Source: Youhaiella tibetensis
Lineage (GTDB): Bacteria > Pseudomonadota > Alphaproteobacteria > Rhizobiales > Devosiaceae
NCBI RefSeq assembly: GCF_008000755.1
Contig: NZ_CP041690.1
Location: forward strand, 3,638,501 to 3,702,500
DNA length: 64,000 nt
Direction of reading: 5' to 3'
The translations under genes and the position numbers were made by a program. Positions within the stretch are counted from its first letter, which is position 1. Each line of letters starts with the position of its first letter. Positions 8,954 through 18,336 of this stretch are shown piece after piece. The notes under the pieces were generated by a model. It was not told where the DNA came from, ran no database searches, and saw only the letters and a list, made by a program, of their open reading frames with translations.

Positions 8954-10219
8954 ATGGCAAGCCAAGCCAGCCCTCCGCAAGCCAACATCCTCCATGCCGA
9001 CCTCGATGCCTTCTATGCCTCGGTCGAGCAGAAGCTGAACCCGCAGCTGCGCGGCCGCCCGATCGCGGTGGGTGGCGGGGTGGTGCTCGCGGCCTCCTAC
9101 GAGGCCAAGGCCTTCGGCGTTCATGGCGGCATGCCGGGCCGCAAGGCGCGCGAGCTCTGCCCCGGCCTCATCTTCGTGAACGGCCATTTCGAGCAGTACC
9201 AGGAGCTCGGCGACGCCGCGATCCGCGTCCTTGAGGACTTCACCCCGCTGGTCGAGCGCATCTCGATAGACGAGGCCTTCGCCGACGTCTCGGGAACCGA
9301 ACGGCTCTTCGGCCCACCCATCGCCATAGCGCAGGCCGTCCGGCAGCGCGTCCGCGACGAGCTGGGCCTGCCCATCTCGGTCGGCATCGCCCGAACCAAG
9401 CATCTGGCCAAGATCGCCTCCCAGGTCGCCAAGCCCGATGGGCTGGTCCTGGTCGACCCGGCGGGCGAGATCGAGTTTCTCCACGCCCTGCCGGTCGAAC
9501 TGATGTGGGGCGTGGGACCCGTCACCAGCCAGCGCCTGGCCGAGAAGGGCATCCGCACCATCGGCCAGCTGGCCGAAATGCCCGGCAAGTCGCTCGAACG
9601 GCTGATCGGGCATGCGGCGGGCGAAAAGCTCACCGCCCTCGCCTGGAACCAGGATCCCCGATTGATCGAAACCCGGCGCCGCGCGCGTTCGGCCGGGGCG
9701 CAATCGGCGCTCGGGCGCCGGCCCTTTGTCGAATCGGTCTTCCGCCCCACCCTGCGTCACCTCGCCGACCGCATCGGCTCGCGCCTGCGCGCCAGGTCGC
9801 TGGCCGGACGCACCATCACCGTGCGCGTACGCTTTGCCGACATGCGCGCGGTGACCCGCGCCGCCACCCTGCCTGCCCCCGTGGCCGCCACCGCCATCCT
9901 CGCCGAAATCGCCGAAAGCCTCGTCTGGCAGGTCCGCGAGGAATTCGCCTCCGAGCGCTTCATCTCGCTCCTCGCCATCTCGGTCTCCCATCTCGAGAAG
10001 CACCCGCTGCTCCAGCTCGAACTGCCGCTCGGCCTTGGCGACGAGCAATCGCGCCCCGGCACCGCCCGCGGCAAGGGACGCTGGACCGCCGACAGGGCGC
10101 TCGACGCGGTGCGTGATCGATTCGGCTGGGAAGCCATCGGCTATGGCTCGGCGCTGTTCGAAGGCTCGCGCTCGGTTCCCGACGCCTTCCGCGAACTGGC
10201 CGAACGCGACCTCTTCTAG
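8954..10219 (+). CDS. dinB: DNA polymerase IV (Y-family translesion polymerase)
   Basis: 421 residues from the ATG at 8954, chosen because GGGAG lies 10 bp upstream and the earlier in-frame ATG (8918) sits inside the SOS operator. Catalytic motifs are HADLDAFYASVEQ near the N-terminus and SIDEAFADVSG (the DE metal ligands) near residue 110. The little-finger domain occupies the last third, and the terminal ERDLF resembles a beta-clamp-binding tail. It performs error-prone bypass synthesis. An SOS box controls it directly. It appears to be monocistronic. Confidence 0.95.
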   Translation: MASQASPPQANILHADLDAFYASVEQKLNPQLRGRPIAVGGGVVLAASYEAKAFGVHGGMPGRKARELCPGLIFVNGHFEQYQELGDAAIRVLEDFTPLVERISIDEAFADVSGTERLFGPPIAIAQAVRQRVRDELGLPISVGIARTKHLAKIASQVAKPDGLVLVDPAGEIEFLHALPVELMWGVGPVTSQRLAEKGIRTIGQLAEMPGKSLERLIGHAAGEKLTALAWNQDPRLIETRRRARSAGAQSALGRRPFVESVFRPTLRHLADRIGSRLRARSLAGRTITVRVRFADMRAVTRAATLPAPVAATAILAEIAESLVWQVREEFASERFISLLAISVSHLEKHPLLQLELPLGLGDEQSRPGTARGKGRWTADRALDAVRDRFGWEAIGYGSALFEGSRSVPDAFRELAERDLF

Positions 10220-10433
10220 CGCCCCTGGCAGCTTGCAGGACCACGCCGCCCCCGGCACTGCGCTCCGCTCCGCGATGTGATCGTTATCATCGACCAACTG
10301 ACCGCCACGCGCCCTAAGTGACCGGAAAACCACACCAAAAATGCTTCGCCACTTGCCCGTTGACGAATGGCCGGTAAGCGACCAGCTATGACGCCGTATC
10401 GAGTGTTTGGGGGCTCGCCGGAGGACGGCAGCC

Positions 10434-10628
10434 ATGACTCAAGACCGGGACAAAAGTGCCGGACGGTTGCGCCCGGTACTCGCAAGGATCGGTTGGGCGG
10501 CTATCGCCGTCCTGCTGTTGCTGATCATCGGCTGGCTCGAAATGTCCCAGCCGGTGCGTGCCGCAAGCGGGTCGGAAGCGGAGGCGCCTCCACGGATGAC
10601 CGCATCGCCTGCGTCACAAGACTGCTAG
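10434..10628 (+). CDS. Small single-pass membrane protein, unknown function
   Basis: 64-residue product beginning MTQDRDKSAGR, with a basic N-terminal tail, one strongly hydrophobic helix at about residues 19-36 (AAIAVLLLLIIGWLEMS) and a short Ala/Ser/Pro-rich tail. GGAGG lies about 9 bp before the ATG and a good terminator follows at 10639, both supporting a real gene. I recognise no family. The 214 bp before it, after dinB, show nothing else I can name. Confidence 0.5.
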   Translation: MTQDRDKSAGRLRPVLARIGWAAIAVLLLLIIGWLEMSQPVRAASGSEAEAPPRMTASPASQDC

Positions 10629-10638
10629 ATGGGACAGC

Positions 10639-10676
10639 ACCCGGGCCTCGCCTGCGCGAGGGCCGGGTGTTCTTTT
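10639..10676 (+). terminator. Terminator between the small membrane protein and the convergent MFS gene
   Basis: A 13-bp stem with one internal mismatch (arms 10639-10651 and 10656-10668, loop CTGC) is followed by TTCTTTT. It ends exactly where the convergent MFS gene stops. Confidence 0.8.
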
Positions 10677-11887
10677 CAGGTGGGTCTTGTCCGCAGCGCC
10701 GTGAGCGAGGCCGCCGTTCCCGCCGCCAGCAGCACGATGAGGATCCCGCCCGAAAGCAGCGCCGCCGCCACGCCCCAGCTCGCCGCGATGGCGCCGCCCA
10801 GCACCGGGGCGGCCAGCATCGTGGCGGTAATCACCGCCTCGCTCGCCGCCGAGGCGCGCGCCATCACCGCCGATGGCACCCGCCTCTGCATCAACACGCG
10901 GAACGGCACGGTCATCATCGCGGTGGCCCCACCCATCGCAGCCAGTATGAGGAGGAACGGCGCCAGCGGCATCGCCCAGCCGTTGAGCGCCCAGAGCGCG
11001 ACCCCGATCGTCGCCAGTCCCGAGATGGAAGCGGCAAGCACCATCAGCCGCAGCGGTTGCCCGCCCGAGAGGCGCCCCGCCAGCAGCGCCCCGGCGATGC
11101 CGCCGCCCCCCGAAGCCGCAACGCTCATTGCAAAGCCGCCCTGCCCCAGCCCGAAGAGTTCGGCGACCAGTCCCAGCTGGCTGTCGTAGAGAAAGAACGA
11201 AAAGAACGCGCCGGCGGCAAACAACAGCGCCACCATCAGCAGCCGGTCCCGCTGGAACACCGCAAACCCCGCCAGAAAACCGCCGCCTGCAACCTCGGGC
11301 GCCTCGGCCCCGTTCCGGCCCCTCCCCACCAGCGGCAGGCAGGCTAGTGCCGCCAGGAGCGAAAGGCAGGCATTGATCGCGATCACCCCGCTGAAGGGCA
11401 GCATCGTCAGCAGCACCCCGCCAAAGGCCGGACCGGCCACCTTGGCAGTCTGGTTCAACCCATGATGGAGCCCGTTGACCGCTCCCAGGTCACGGTCTTC
11501 GGTCACACGCTGGATCATGGCCTGCCGGGCCGGGGCAAAGGCGGAATCGACGCAGGACCTTAGGAACACTACGCCCAGCAGCACCTCCGTATTGGGCGCG
11601 GCCAGCACCATCGCGGTCGTCGCCGCCCGCCCGAGATTGGCGAGCAGCATCGCCCCGCCCGGATTGCCGCGATCCACCCAGCTCGCCAGGAGCGGTCCGA
11701 CCAGCGCATAGGGTAGCGCCAGGCAGACGGCGAAGCCGGCCAGCGCCATCGGCCCCTCGCCCCACATGAAGACGAGCAGCGAGAGGATTGCCACGTAATC
11801 CACCCAGTCGGCGAGGTCCGCCGGGAGCGACACCGCCAGCAGCCAGCGCTGTGCGCCATCGCGCAGGAATGCATACGATCCGCTCAT
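10676..11887 (-). CDS. MFS transporter, EntS-like exporter class
   Basis: 403-residue integral membrane protein with about 12 hydrophobic segments; DRGNPGGA and GLHHGLNQTAKVAGPAFGG lie in the N-terminal half, where the loop 2-3 and helix 4-5 signatures of the EntS/MFS_3 group occur. The ATG at 11887 begins just before the first helix. Members export siderophores or small drugs; the substrate is unknown. It diverges from a LysR regulator across 94 bp, the usual layout for a regulator and its target. Confidence 0.85.
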   Translation of the reverse strand: MSGSYAFLRDGAQRWLLAVSLPADLADWVDYVAILSLLVFMWGEGPMALAGFAVCLALPYALVGPLLASWVDRGNPGGAMLLANLGRAATTAMVLAAPNTEVLLGVVFLRSCVDSAFAPARQAMIQRVTEDRDLGAVNGLHHGLNQTAKVAGPAFGGVLLTMLPFSGVIAINACLSLLAALACLPLVGRGRNGAEAPEVAGGGFLAGFAVFQRDRLLMVALLFAAGAFFSFFLYDSQLGLVAELFGLGQGGFAMSVAASGGGGIAGALLAGRLSGGQPLRLMVLAASISGLATIGVALWALNGWAMPLAPFLLILAAMGGATAMMTVPFRVLMQRRVPSAVMARASAASEAVITATMLAAPVLGGAIAASWGVAAALLSGGILIVLLAAGTAASLTALRTRPT

Positions 11888-11981
11888 GTATCTACCCGGA
11901 CTGGACAAGCCTGAGCCAGCAATTGCACAATCGGCCGTTGCGCGAAAATGAAACCTCCCCGGCCTTACATGAGGAATTTTC

Positions 11982-12917
11982 ATGCCTCTGGATCGTACCA
12001 GCCTGCCGCCGCTCGCCACCCTGCAGGCCTTCTGCGCCATCGCGCGGACCGGCGGGTTCGGCAAGGCTGCCCAGGAGCTGCACCTCACCCAGACGGCTAT
12101 CAGCCACCAGATCGCCCAGCTGGAGGAATGGGTCGGCGCCCGCCTCTTTGATCGTGGCCGTCGCGGCGCGGTGCCGACCGCGCTCGGCCAGCGCCTCCTG
12201 CCCGAGATCACCCGGGCTCTCTCAGGGCTCGAAACCGCCCTCTGGTCGGCGCGCTCGCAGGCGACTTCGCCCTCGCTATCGCTCTCGGTGACGCCCGAAT
12301 TCTTCACGCAATGGCTCAGCGCCCGCCTGCCCGAGTTCTACGAGGCCTATCCTAGGGTCGAGATGCGCATGACGGTGAGCTACCGGGTGCCGGACCTTTC
12401 GCCGGGCGGCACCGACCTCGCCATCTGGCTGGGCACCGCCGGCCCCGAGGTCATGAGCGAGCCCTTCTGGCGCGACGAGGAGTTCGTCGTGTGTTCGCCC
12501 GAACTGGCCAGACGCCTGCCCAAACGCCAGGCGCTGCGCGCTGCTCCTCTGCTCAGCTACAGCGGCGCCCGCCATACCGCGCTCGATTGGCTGCGCTGGT
12601 ACGAGCAGGGCCTTGCCCTTCCCGAGGATGCCGACACCGCCGCCTTCACCCGTGAAATGCAGCGCGCCATCGTCGACGGCCCGGACTACGCCGCCTTTCC
12701 CGAGATGCTCGAAGCCTGCCGGCAGGGCGCCGGCTTCGCTCTCGTGCGCAGTTCCCTGGTCGAGGACGACCTCGAGCGCGGCACGCTGGTCCGCTGCTTC
12801 GTCGAAAGCATGCCGGCCGCCGTCAACTATGCCCTGAACTACCGCCCGGGTGCGCTGGATGCGCCCGCGGCCAGGTGCTTTCGCGATTGGCTCCTGGCTA
12901 GCGCCAGAACGCCTTGA
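11982..12917 (+). CDS. LysR-family transcriptional regulator (GcvA-like)
   Basis: 311 residues. The N-terminal winged HTH (residues about 8-67) contains GFGKAAQELHLTQTAISHQI, and the rest is a periplasmic-binding-like effector domain. The HTH and the start of the effector domain resemble the GcvA/AmpR branch. It probably regulates the divergent MFS gene as well as itself through the 94-bp shared region (11888-11981). Its 3' end overlaps the convergent DUF885 gene by 20 bp. Confidence 0.9.
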   Translation: MPLDRTSLPPLATLQAFCAIARTGGFGKAAQELHLTQTAISHQIAQLEEWVGARLFDRGRRGAVPTALGQRLLPEITRALSGLETALWSARSQATSPSLSLSVTPEFFTQWLSARLPEFYEAYPRVEMRMTVSYRVPDLSPGGTDLAIWLGTAGPEVMSEPFWRDEEFVVCSPELARRLPKRQALRAAPLLSYSGARHTALDWLRWYEQGLALPEDADTAAFTREMQRAIVDGPDYAAFPEMLEACRQGAGFALVRSSLVEDDLERGTLVRCFVESMPAAVNYALNYRPGALDAPAARCFRDWLLASARTP

Positions 12918-14061
12918 GCGTGTCCGGGGTGTGCATGTTGCCGTAAAGGTACTGCCAGAACTCGGCCCGGCGTTCGCGCGGCACCGTCTTCCACACGTCG
13001 TGCACCGCCATGTCGCCGCACCAATAGGCATAAACGAAGGGCGCGCGCAGTCCGTGGCGGAGGAACCCGAGCCGCGAGGCCGTGGTCGCCACGTCCATGT
13101 AGCCGGCCTCGGCATTGGCCGCGGCGATCTCCTCGATCGACTTGCCTTCCACGTGGTGCATCCAGGCCGCATTGCACCGCAGCGCCCCGCGCAGGCGCTG
13201 CAGCGCCACCGCCAGCTCGTCCTCGGGCGTTTCCACCAAGTCGATGAAGAAGAGGCCGTTATCGGCAATGCCTTCGAAAAGCGCGCTCGAAGCCGAGCTC
13301 GTCACCACCTGGGCGCCGTCGAGCGGCATCTTGCCCTCTGCCACATAGCGCTGGCGCAGCGCCAGATGCACCAGATGCCCCGGGAACGCCTCGTGCGTCG
13401 CCAGGTGCTTGAGGGCGTAGATGGTATAGGGGTGGTCGAGATTGAGCAGCAGCTTGCGGCCCGGATAGTCGCAATAGGCCGAGAACGGCACGCCGCGCAC
13501 TTCGTCCGGCTCGAGCCAGTCGTCGCCCATTTCGTACATGGTCGCGCTGACCTTGGCGCGCGCATCGGCGGTCAGCTTGCGCATGGTGTCGAGCACCTGC
13601 TCGCGCGGCACGCGCACATCGGCTTCCCACCGGCGCACGTCGCTGCCCAGGTCCTGCCCGCCATAGCCGATCTCGCCAAGCTTTTCGGCGATGATGGCGC
13701 GGTAGCCATCGAGCGTCGCCTCGTCCACCTTCTGGGTCGAGACGCGGATCTGCCGGCGCACGCGGTCGGCAAAGGAAATGTCCTTTTCAGCGAAGGTCGT
13801 CACCAGCGCCAGGAGCGAGTCGATCATTTCGCTGACATAGGCGCGGCGCAGGTCGCTCTCGGCCTCGCCCGGCACGCGCGCCAGCAGCGCCTCGAGTGCG
13901 TCGGTGGCTTCGTCATAGTCGCGCAGTGCCGCCGGCTCGACCTCGGCCACCGCCACCGGAATGAGCCCTTCCTTGTCCAGGAAACCGTCGCTGCGAGGCG
14001 TCGAGCGGTAAAGCTTGTCGATGCCGGCGGTGAGGCGGGCGAGTTCGTTTCCGAGTTTCAT
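12898..14061 (-). CDS. DUF885-family metallopeptidase-like protein
   Basis: 387 residues from the ATG at 14061; a GTG 18 bp further upstream is possible. The zinc-peptidase-like motif THEAFPGH near residue 240, followed by SSALFEGIADNG with a candidate third ligand Glu, matches the DUF885 family. Members are related to M32 carboxypeptidases and most have no defined substrate. No signal peptide is visible, so it is probably cytoplasmic. At about 390 residues it is shorter than the roughly 550-600 residues of many DUF885 proteins. Confidence 0.75.
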   Translation of the reverse strand: MKLGNELARLTAGIDKLYRSTPRSDGFLDKEGLIPVAVAEVEPAALRDYDEATDALEALLARVPGEAESDLRRAYVSEMIDSLLALVTTFAEKDISFADRVRRQIRVSTQKVDEATLDGYRAIIAEKLGEIGYGGQDLGSDVRRWEADVRVPREQVLDTMRKLTADARAKVSATMYEMGDDWLEPDEVRGVPFSAYCDYPGRKLLLNLDHPYTIYALKHLATHEAFPGHLVHLALRQRYVAEGKMPLDGAQVVTSSASSALFEGIADNGLFFIDLVETPEDELAVALQRLRGALRCNAAWMHHVEGKSIEEIAAANAEAGYMDVATTASRLGFLRHGLRAPFVYAYWCGDMAVHDVWKTVPRERRAEFWQYLYGNMHTPDTLKAFWR

Positions 14062-14194
14062 GGGGGGACTCACAGTCACTTGCGGTAGTTAGGCGCCGGC
14101 AACTTGGGCCAGATGCACCTTCGGTGCAAGATGAGATTGTCGCGGCTTGTCCTTGCCGCGCCCGCCTGCCAGTGTGCCCCCGACGAGGAATATG

Positions 14195-16372
14195 ATGACC
14201 GAACACAAGCCGATCGTGGGTGGCGGCCCCAAGAAGGTTCTCTACACTCTGGCAACCGTCTCGCGCATCGGGATCGGCAAGGCCGCCAAGGCGCTTACGG
14301 CCAGAAATACCTGCAAGGCCTGCGCCTATGGCATGGGCGGCCAGATGGGCGGCATGACCAACGAGCTGGGCGAGTTTCCCTCGGTCTGCAACAAGTCCGT
14401 GCAGGCCCAGTCCACCGACATCCAGCCCGCCATCCCCCACCAGGTCTTCGCGCACCCGATCCCCGATCTCATGGAACTGACGGGCCGCGAGATGGAGCGC
14501 CTGGGGCGCCTGGGCAACCCCATCGTCAAGGCGAAGGGCAGTGACCGGTTCCGCGAGGTCACCTGGGACTACGCTCTCGACCTTGCCGCTTCGCGCCTGC
14601 GCGCCATCGCGCCCGAGCGTTCGTTCTTCTATTCGTCCGGGCGCTCGTCCAACGAGGCCGGCTTCATCTTCCAGCTCCTCGCCCGGACCTACGGCACCAA
14701 CAACGTCAACAACTGCTCCTACTATTGCCACCAGGCCACCAGCGAAGGTCTGGCCACCACCATCGGCAAGGGCACGGCCACCGTCGAGCTGGCCGACCTC
14801 AGGGGCGCCGACCTCATCTTCGTCATCGGCGCCAATCCTTCCTCCAACCACCCGCGCTTCATCCATATGCTCAAGGCCTGCCGGGACCGGGGCGGGGAGG
14901 TCATCGTCATCAACCCGGCGCGCGAGCCCGGCCTGGTCAGGTTCGCTGTTCCCAAGAGCCCCGGCTCCATGCTGGCGGGCGGCACCGAGATCGCCTCCTG
15001 CTTCCTCCAGCCACGCATCGGCTCGGACATTGCGCTCCTCAAGGGCATCGCCAAGGCCGTCATCGAGATGGGAGCGCAGGACAGCGCCTTCCTCGCCGCC
15101 CATGCCGGCGGCTGGGAGGCCTTCGCGGCAGACCTCGACACCCTCTCCTGGGAGACGATCGTTGCGGCCTGCGGCATCGCCCGGGAGCGCATCGAGGATG
15201 TGGCGCGCCGCTACTCCGCTTCCCGGAGCACCGTCTTCGCCTGGGGCATGGGCATGACCCATCACCTGCACGGCACCGCCAATGTCGAGGCCATCGCCAA
15301 CCTCGCCATCCTGCGCGGCATGCTCGGCAGGCCCCATGCCGGCCTCCTCCCGCTCCGCGGTCATTCCAACGTCCAGGGCATCGGCACTATCGGGGTCAAG
15401 CCGGTGCTGGCCGAGGATGTGCTGGCGCGCATGGAAGAGGCCTTCGGCGTGCGTTTCCCCGCCCAGCGGGGCCTCGACACCATGGGGTGCATCGAGGCCG
15501 CGCACCGGGGCGAGGTCGATGCTGCCGTCATCATGGGCGGCAACCTCTATGGCGCCACCCCCGACACCGCCTTTGCCGAGGAAGCCCTTTCCCGCATCGG
15601 GTTCAAGCTCTTCCTCACCACCACCCTCAACCAGGGCCACGTCCACGGCCTGGGCGAGGGCGAGACCCTCATCCTGCCGGTAACCGCGCGCGACGAGGAA
15701 TGGGAGCCCACCACCCAGGAATCCATGTTCAACTTCGTCCGCCTCTCCGATGGCGGCATTCGCAGGCTCGGAAACGTGCGGCCCGAAAGCGCCATCCTGT
15801 GCGAACTGGGCGAGCGCATCCTGCCCGGTTCACCGGTGCCCTTCGCCCAGCTGCGCCGGCACGCCAGAATCCGCGATGCGATCGCCAGGACGATCCCCGG
15901 CATGGAGCAGCTCGCCGACATCGAAGTGGCCCGCCGCGAGTTCCACATCGCCAACCGCGTCCTCCACACGCCGCGCTTCGGCACGCCCGACGGCAAGGCC
16001 CACCTTGTGCCGACGCCCATGCCGACCCTGGCGGACACCCCGCTCCGGCTCGCCACAGTGCGCAGCGAGGGCCAGTTCAACACCATCATCTACGAGGAAC
16101 GCGACAGCTACCGGCACGGAGCCGGCCGCGATGCCCTCTTTCTCAACCGCGACGACATGGCCGCCTTCGGTCTCAGCGAAGGCCAGCGCGTGCGCGTCAC
16201 CTCCCGGACCGGCGCCATGGAGGCCACCGTCGTTTCCTTCGACCTGCCGCCCGGCAGCGCCCTGGCCTATTACCCGGAGGCCAATGTCCTGGTGGATACC
16301 GGCATCGACCCGCGCAGCCGCACCCCCGCCTTCAAGTCGGTCGGCATCAGCGTCGCGCCTCTTCCCGGCTGA
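14195..16372 (+). CDS. Molybdopterin oxidoreductase, FdhF/YdeP family
   Basis: 725 residues starting at the ATG at 14195 (GAGG six bases upstream). The N-terminal Fe-S region reads TCKACAYGMGG ... SVCNKS, giving three cysteines (C-x2-C ... C) rather than the four of classic formate dehydrogenases. Downstream is the YdeP-type block NNCSYYCHQATSEGL, whose second Cys is the likely Mo ligand. Molybdopterin contacts such as FVIGANPSSNHPRF and a C-terminal dinucleotide-binding domain follow. No Tat signal or partner subunit is present, so it appears to be a cytoplasmic single-subunit enzyme. Its substrate is unknown; E. coli YdeP is linked to acid resistance. Confidence 0.88.
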   Translation: MTEHKPIVGGGPKKVLYTLATVSRIGIGKAAKALTARNTCKACAYGMGGQMGGMTNELGEFPSVCNKSVQAQSTDIQPAIPHQVFAHPIPDLMELTGREMERLGRLGNPIVKAKGSDRFREVTWDYALDLAASRLRAIAPERSFFYSSGRSSNEAGFIFQLLARTYGTNNVNNCSYYCHQATSEGLATTIGKGTATVELADLRGADLIFVIGANPSSNHPRFIHMLKACRDRGGEVIVINPAREPGLVRFAVPKSPGSMLAGGTEIASCFLQPRIGSDIALLKGIAKAVIEMGAQDSAFLAAHAGGWEAFAADLDTLSWETIVAACGIARERIEDVARRYSASRSTVFAWGMGMTHHLHGTANVEAIANLAILRGMLGRPHAGLLPLRGHSNVQGIGTIGVKPVLAEDVLARMEEAFGVRFPAQRGLDTMGCIEAAHRGEVDAAVIMGGNLYGATPDTAFAEEALSRIGFKLFLTTTLNQGHVHGLGEGETLILPVTARDEEWEPTTQESMFNFVRLSDGGIRRLGNVRPESAILCELGERILPGSPVPFAQLRRHARIRDAIARTIPGMEQLADIEVARREFHIANRVLHTPRFGTPDGKAHLVPTPMPTLADTPLRLATVRSEGQFNTIIYEERDSYRHGAGRDALFLNRDDMAAFGLSEGQRVRVTSRTGAMEATVVSFDLPPGSALAYYPEANVLVDTGIDPRSRTPAFKSVGISVAPLPG

Positions 16373-16478
16373 CCGGCGAAAATAATCCGTCCTTCCCCGT
16401 CCGAACGGAGAGTGACAGGCGCGTTTGCCTGGGGTCTTTGCGGCCGATCTGTCCAGCATCGCACCGTGAGAGGCACAC

Positions 16479-17006
16479 ATGTCCACTTTCTTCAGGATCG
16501 CAGCGCTCGCCGCAACGCTTGCCGCCATGCCGCTTCCCGGCCTCGCCCAGGATGGTGGGCTGCCCGGCGGCGCCTCCCAGCTCCAGGAAACCTATGACGA
16601 CTGGCAGGTGACCTGCTCATCCCAGGGCGAACGCACCCTGTGCGCCATGGCGCAGAGCCAGATCGACGGCCAGAGCCGCCAGCGCGTGCTCGCCATCGAG
16701 ATCAACGCCATCAGCGGCGACGGCGCATCGGGCGTCCTGTTGCTGCCCTTCGGCCTTGCCCTGGCCCAGCCCGTGGCGCTCCAGGTCGATGAAGGCGCCG
16801 GCACCGGCCCGCTGGCCTACCGCACCTGCCTGCCCGCCGGTTGCCTCGTGCCCCTGGCCTTCGACGGCGGCATGGTCGGTGCGCTGCGCGCCGGCACGGC
16901 GCTCAAGGTCGCGGCCATCGCCGATGGCGGCAAGCCGGCCGATTTCTCCGTTTCGCTCAAGGGCTTCAGCAAGGCCCTCGATCGCGTCGCGAGCCTCGCG
17001 CGCTAG
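16479..17006 (+). CDS. Invasion-associated locus B (IalB) family protein
   Basis: 175-residue secreted protein: signal peptide about residues 1-23 (cleavage after PGLAQ or close by), then the IalB fold with TYDDWQVTC near the start, LPFGLAL in the middle and YRTCLPAGCLVP, where a conserved disulfide pair lies. IalB relatives are widespread periplasmic or outer-membrane-associated proteins in Hyphomicrobiales, named after a Bartonella erythrocyte-invasion factor; pathogenesis should not be inferred. GAGAGG precedes the ATG. The role is unknown. Confidence 0.88.
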   Translation: MSTFFRIAALAATLAAMPLPGLAQDGGLPGGASQLQETYDDWQVTCSSQGERTLCAMAQSQIDGQSRQRVLAIEINAISGDGASGVLLLPFGLALAQPVALQVDEGAGTGPLAYRTCLPAGCLVPLAFDGGMVGALRAGTALKVAAIADGGKPADFSVSLKGFSKALDRVASLAR

Positions 17007-17077
17007 CCGCGCCGATTGCGAACACAACGAGAACATGCCCTAATGCCGGACCCGTTTGCCGATCAGGATGATTCGCG

Positions 17078-18235
17078 TTGCCGGCACGATCCAGGACCCG
17101 GACCATAACCATGAGCGAGGCGCGCCGTATCTGGCTGCGCGCCCAGAGGCTCGATGAAGCCGCCCCCTTTGGCGACGGCCCCGCCGCCACGCGCCTCGCC
17201 ACCGAGCACCTGGGCTACGTCCAGATCGACACCATCAACGTCATCGAGCGCAGCCACCACCACATCCTCTTCACCCGCATCCCCGGCTACCGGCGCGAGG
17301 ATTTGCGCGCCGCCCAGAGCCAGGACAAGAGCATCTTCGAGTACTGGACGCACGCGCTCTCCTACGTCCCCACGCGCGACCTCGTCTATTTCCTGCCGGA
17401 CATGAAGCAGCACAAGCTCACGCCCAGCCGCTGGTATGCCGACGCCAACCCCGACGACCTGCGGCGCATGCTGCGCACCATCCGCAGGGACGGCGCCATT
17501 TCGATCCGCGATATCGACGATGACGAACTCGTCGAGAAGGACCATCCCTGGGCCAGCCGCAAGCCCTCCAAGCGCGTCCTCCAGCTCGGGTTCTACAATG
17601 GCGACCTGACCATTTCCGAGCGCAACGGCATGGTCAAAACCTACGAGCTGATGGACCGCCACTTCACCTGGAACCGTCGCCCGCGCCCGGCCACCGACAA
17701 GCAGGTGAGCGCCTATTTCCTCGATCGCGCCCTGCGCAGCCAGGGCCTGGTCAGCCTGGATTCGGTGGCCTACATGAACGCCCCGCGCAAGCCGGCGATC
17801 AGGGAACTCATCGAGAGCCGCGTACGCCGCAAGCTCCTGGTGCCGGTCGAGATCGCCGGGCTCGAAAAGCCCGTCGCCTATTACGCCGCGCCTGAAACTC
17901 TCGACACCCTGCCCGAGGCGCCGGCCGCCCTCACCCACATCCTCTCCCCCTTCGATCCGCTGATCATCCAGCGCAAGCGCACCAGCGCCATCTTCGGGTA
18001 CGACCACATATTCGAAGCCTACGTGCCCAAGGCCAAGCGCAGGTTCGGCTACTTCACCCTGCCCGTGATCGTGGGCGAGGACATCGTGGCCGCCATCGAC
18101 CTCAAGACCGACCGTGCCGGGCGAAAACTCCTCGTCCAGAGCTGGACCTGGGTCGGTCCGGGCGAAGCCTCCCGCCACAAGCAGCCCATCGAGGAGGCGC
18201 TCGATCGCTTCACCGCTTTCCAGCTCGGCGACTAG
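17078..18235 (+). CDS. YcaQ/AlkX-type winged-helix DNA glycosylase
   Basis: Up to 385 residues of the HTH_42 (YcaQ/AlkX/AlkZ) family, whose members unhook interstrand crosslinks by excising alkylated bases. Family segments are EARRIWLRAQRL, the QIDTINVIERSHHHIL block with the catalytic Gln-x-Asp (QID), YWTHALSYVP and ILSPFDPLIIQRKR. Two starts are possible: TTG at 17078 with AGGA about 10 bp upstream, or ATG at 17111, which would start inside the first helix; I prefer the former. It stands alone between the IalB and CBS genes. Confidence 0.88.
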   Translation: MPARSRTRTITMSEARRIWLRAQRLDEAAPFGDGPAATRLATEHLGYVQIDTINVIERSHHHILFTRIPGYRREDLRAAQSQDKSIFEYWTHALSYVPTRDLVYFLPDMKQHKLTPSRWYADANPDDLRRMLRTIRRDGAISIRDIDDDELVEKDHPWASRKPSKRVLQLGFYNGDLTISERNGMVKTYELMDRHFTWNRRPRPATDKQVSAYFLDRALRSQGLVSLDSVAYMNAPRKPAIRELIESRVRRKLLVPVEIAGLEKPVAYYAAPETLDTLPEAPAALTHILSPFDPLIIQRKRTSAIFGYDHIFEAYVPKAKRRFGYFTLPVIVGEDIVAAIDLKTDRAGRKLLVQSWTWVGPGEASRHKQPIEEALDRFTAFQLGD

Positions 18236-18336
18236 GGGCGCGCCGCCGGAACTCTCACGAGCGAGCAGGCGTTGATTCCCATGGGCACGGGATTCCCTCC
18301 CCGCCCGTCATTTCCAACCCGCGAGGGAGGCGGAAG

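Noticed and set aside
10220-10433. Small gene between dinB and the small membrane protein
   Set aside because: No start with a ribosome-binding site and no coding character; treated as a promoter-bearing spacer.
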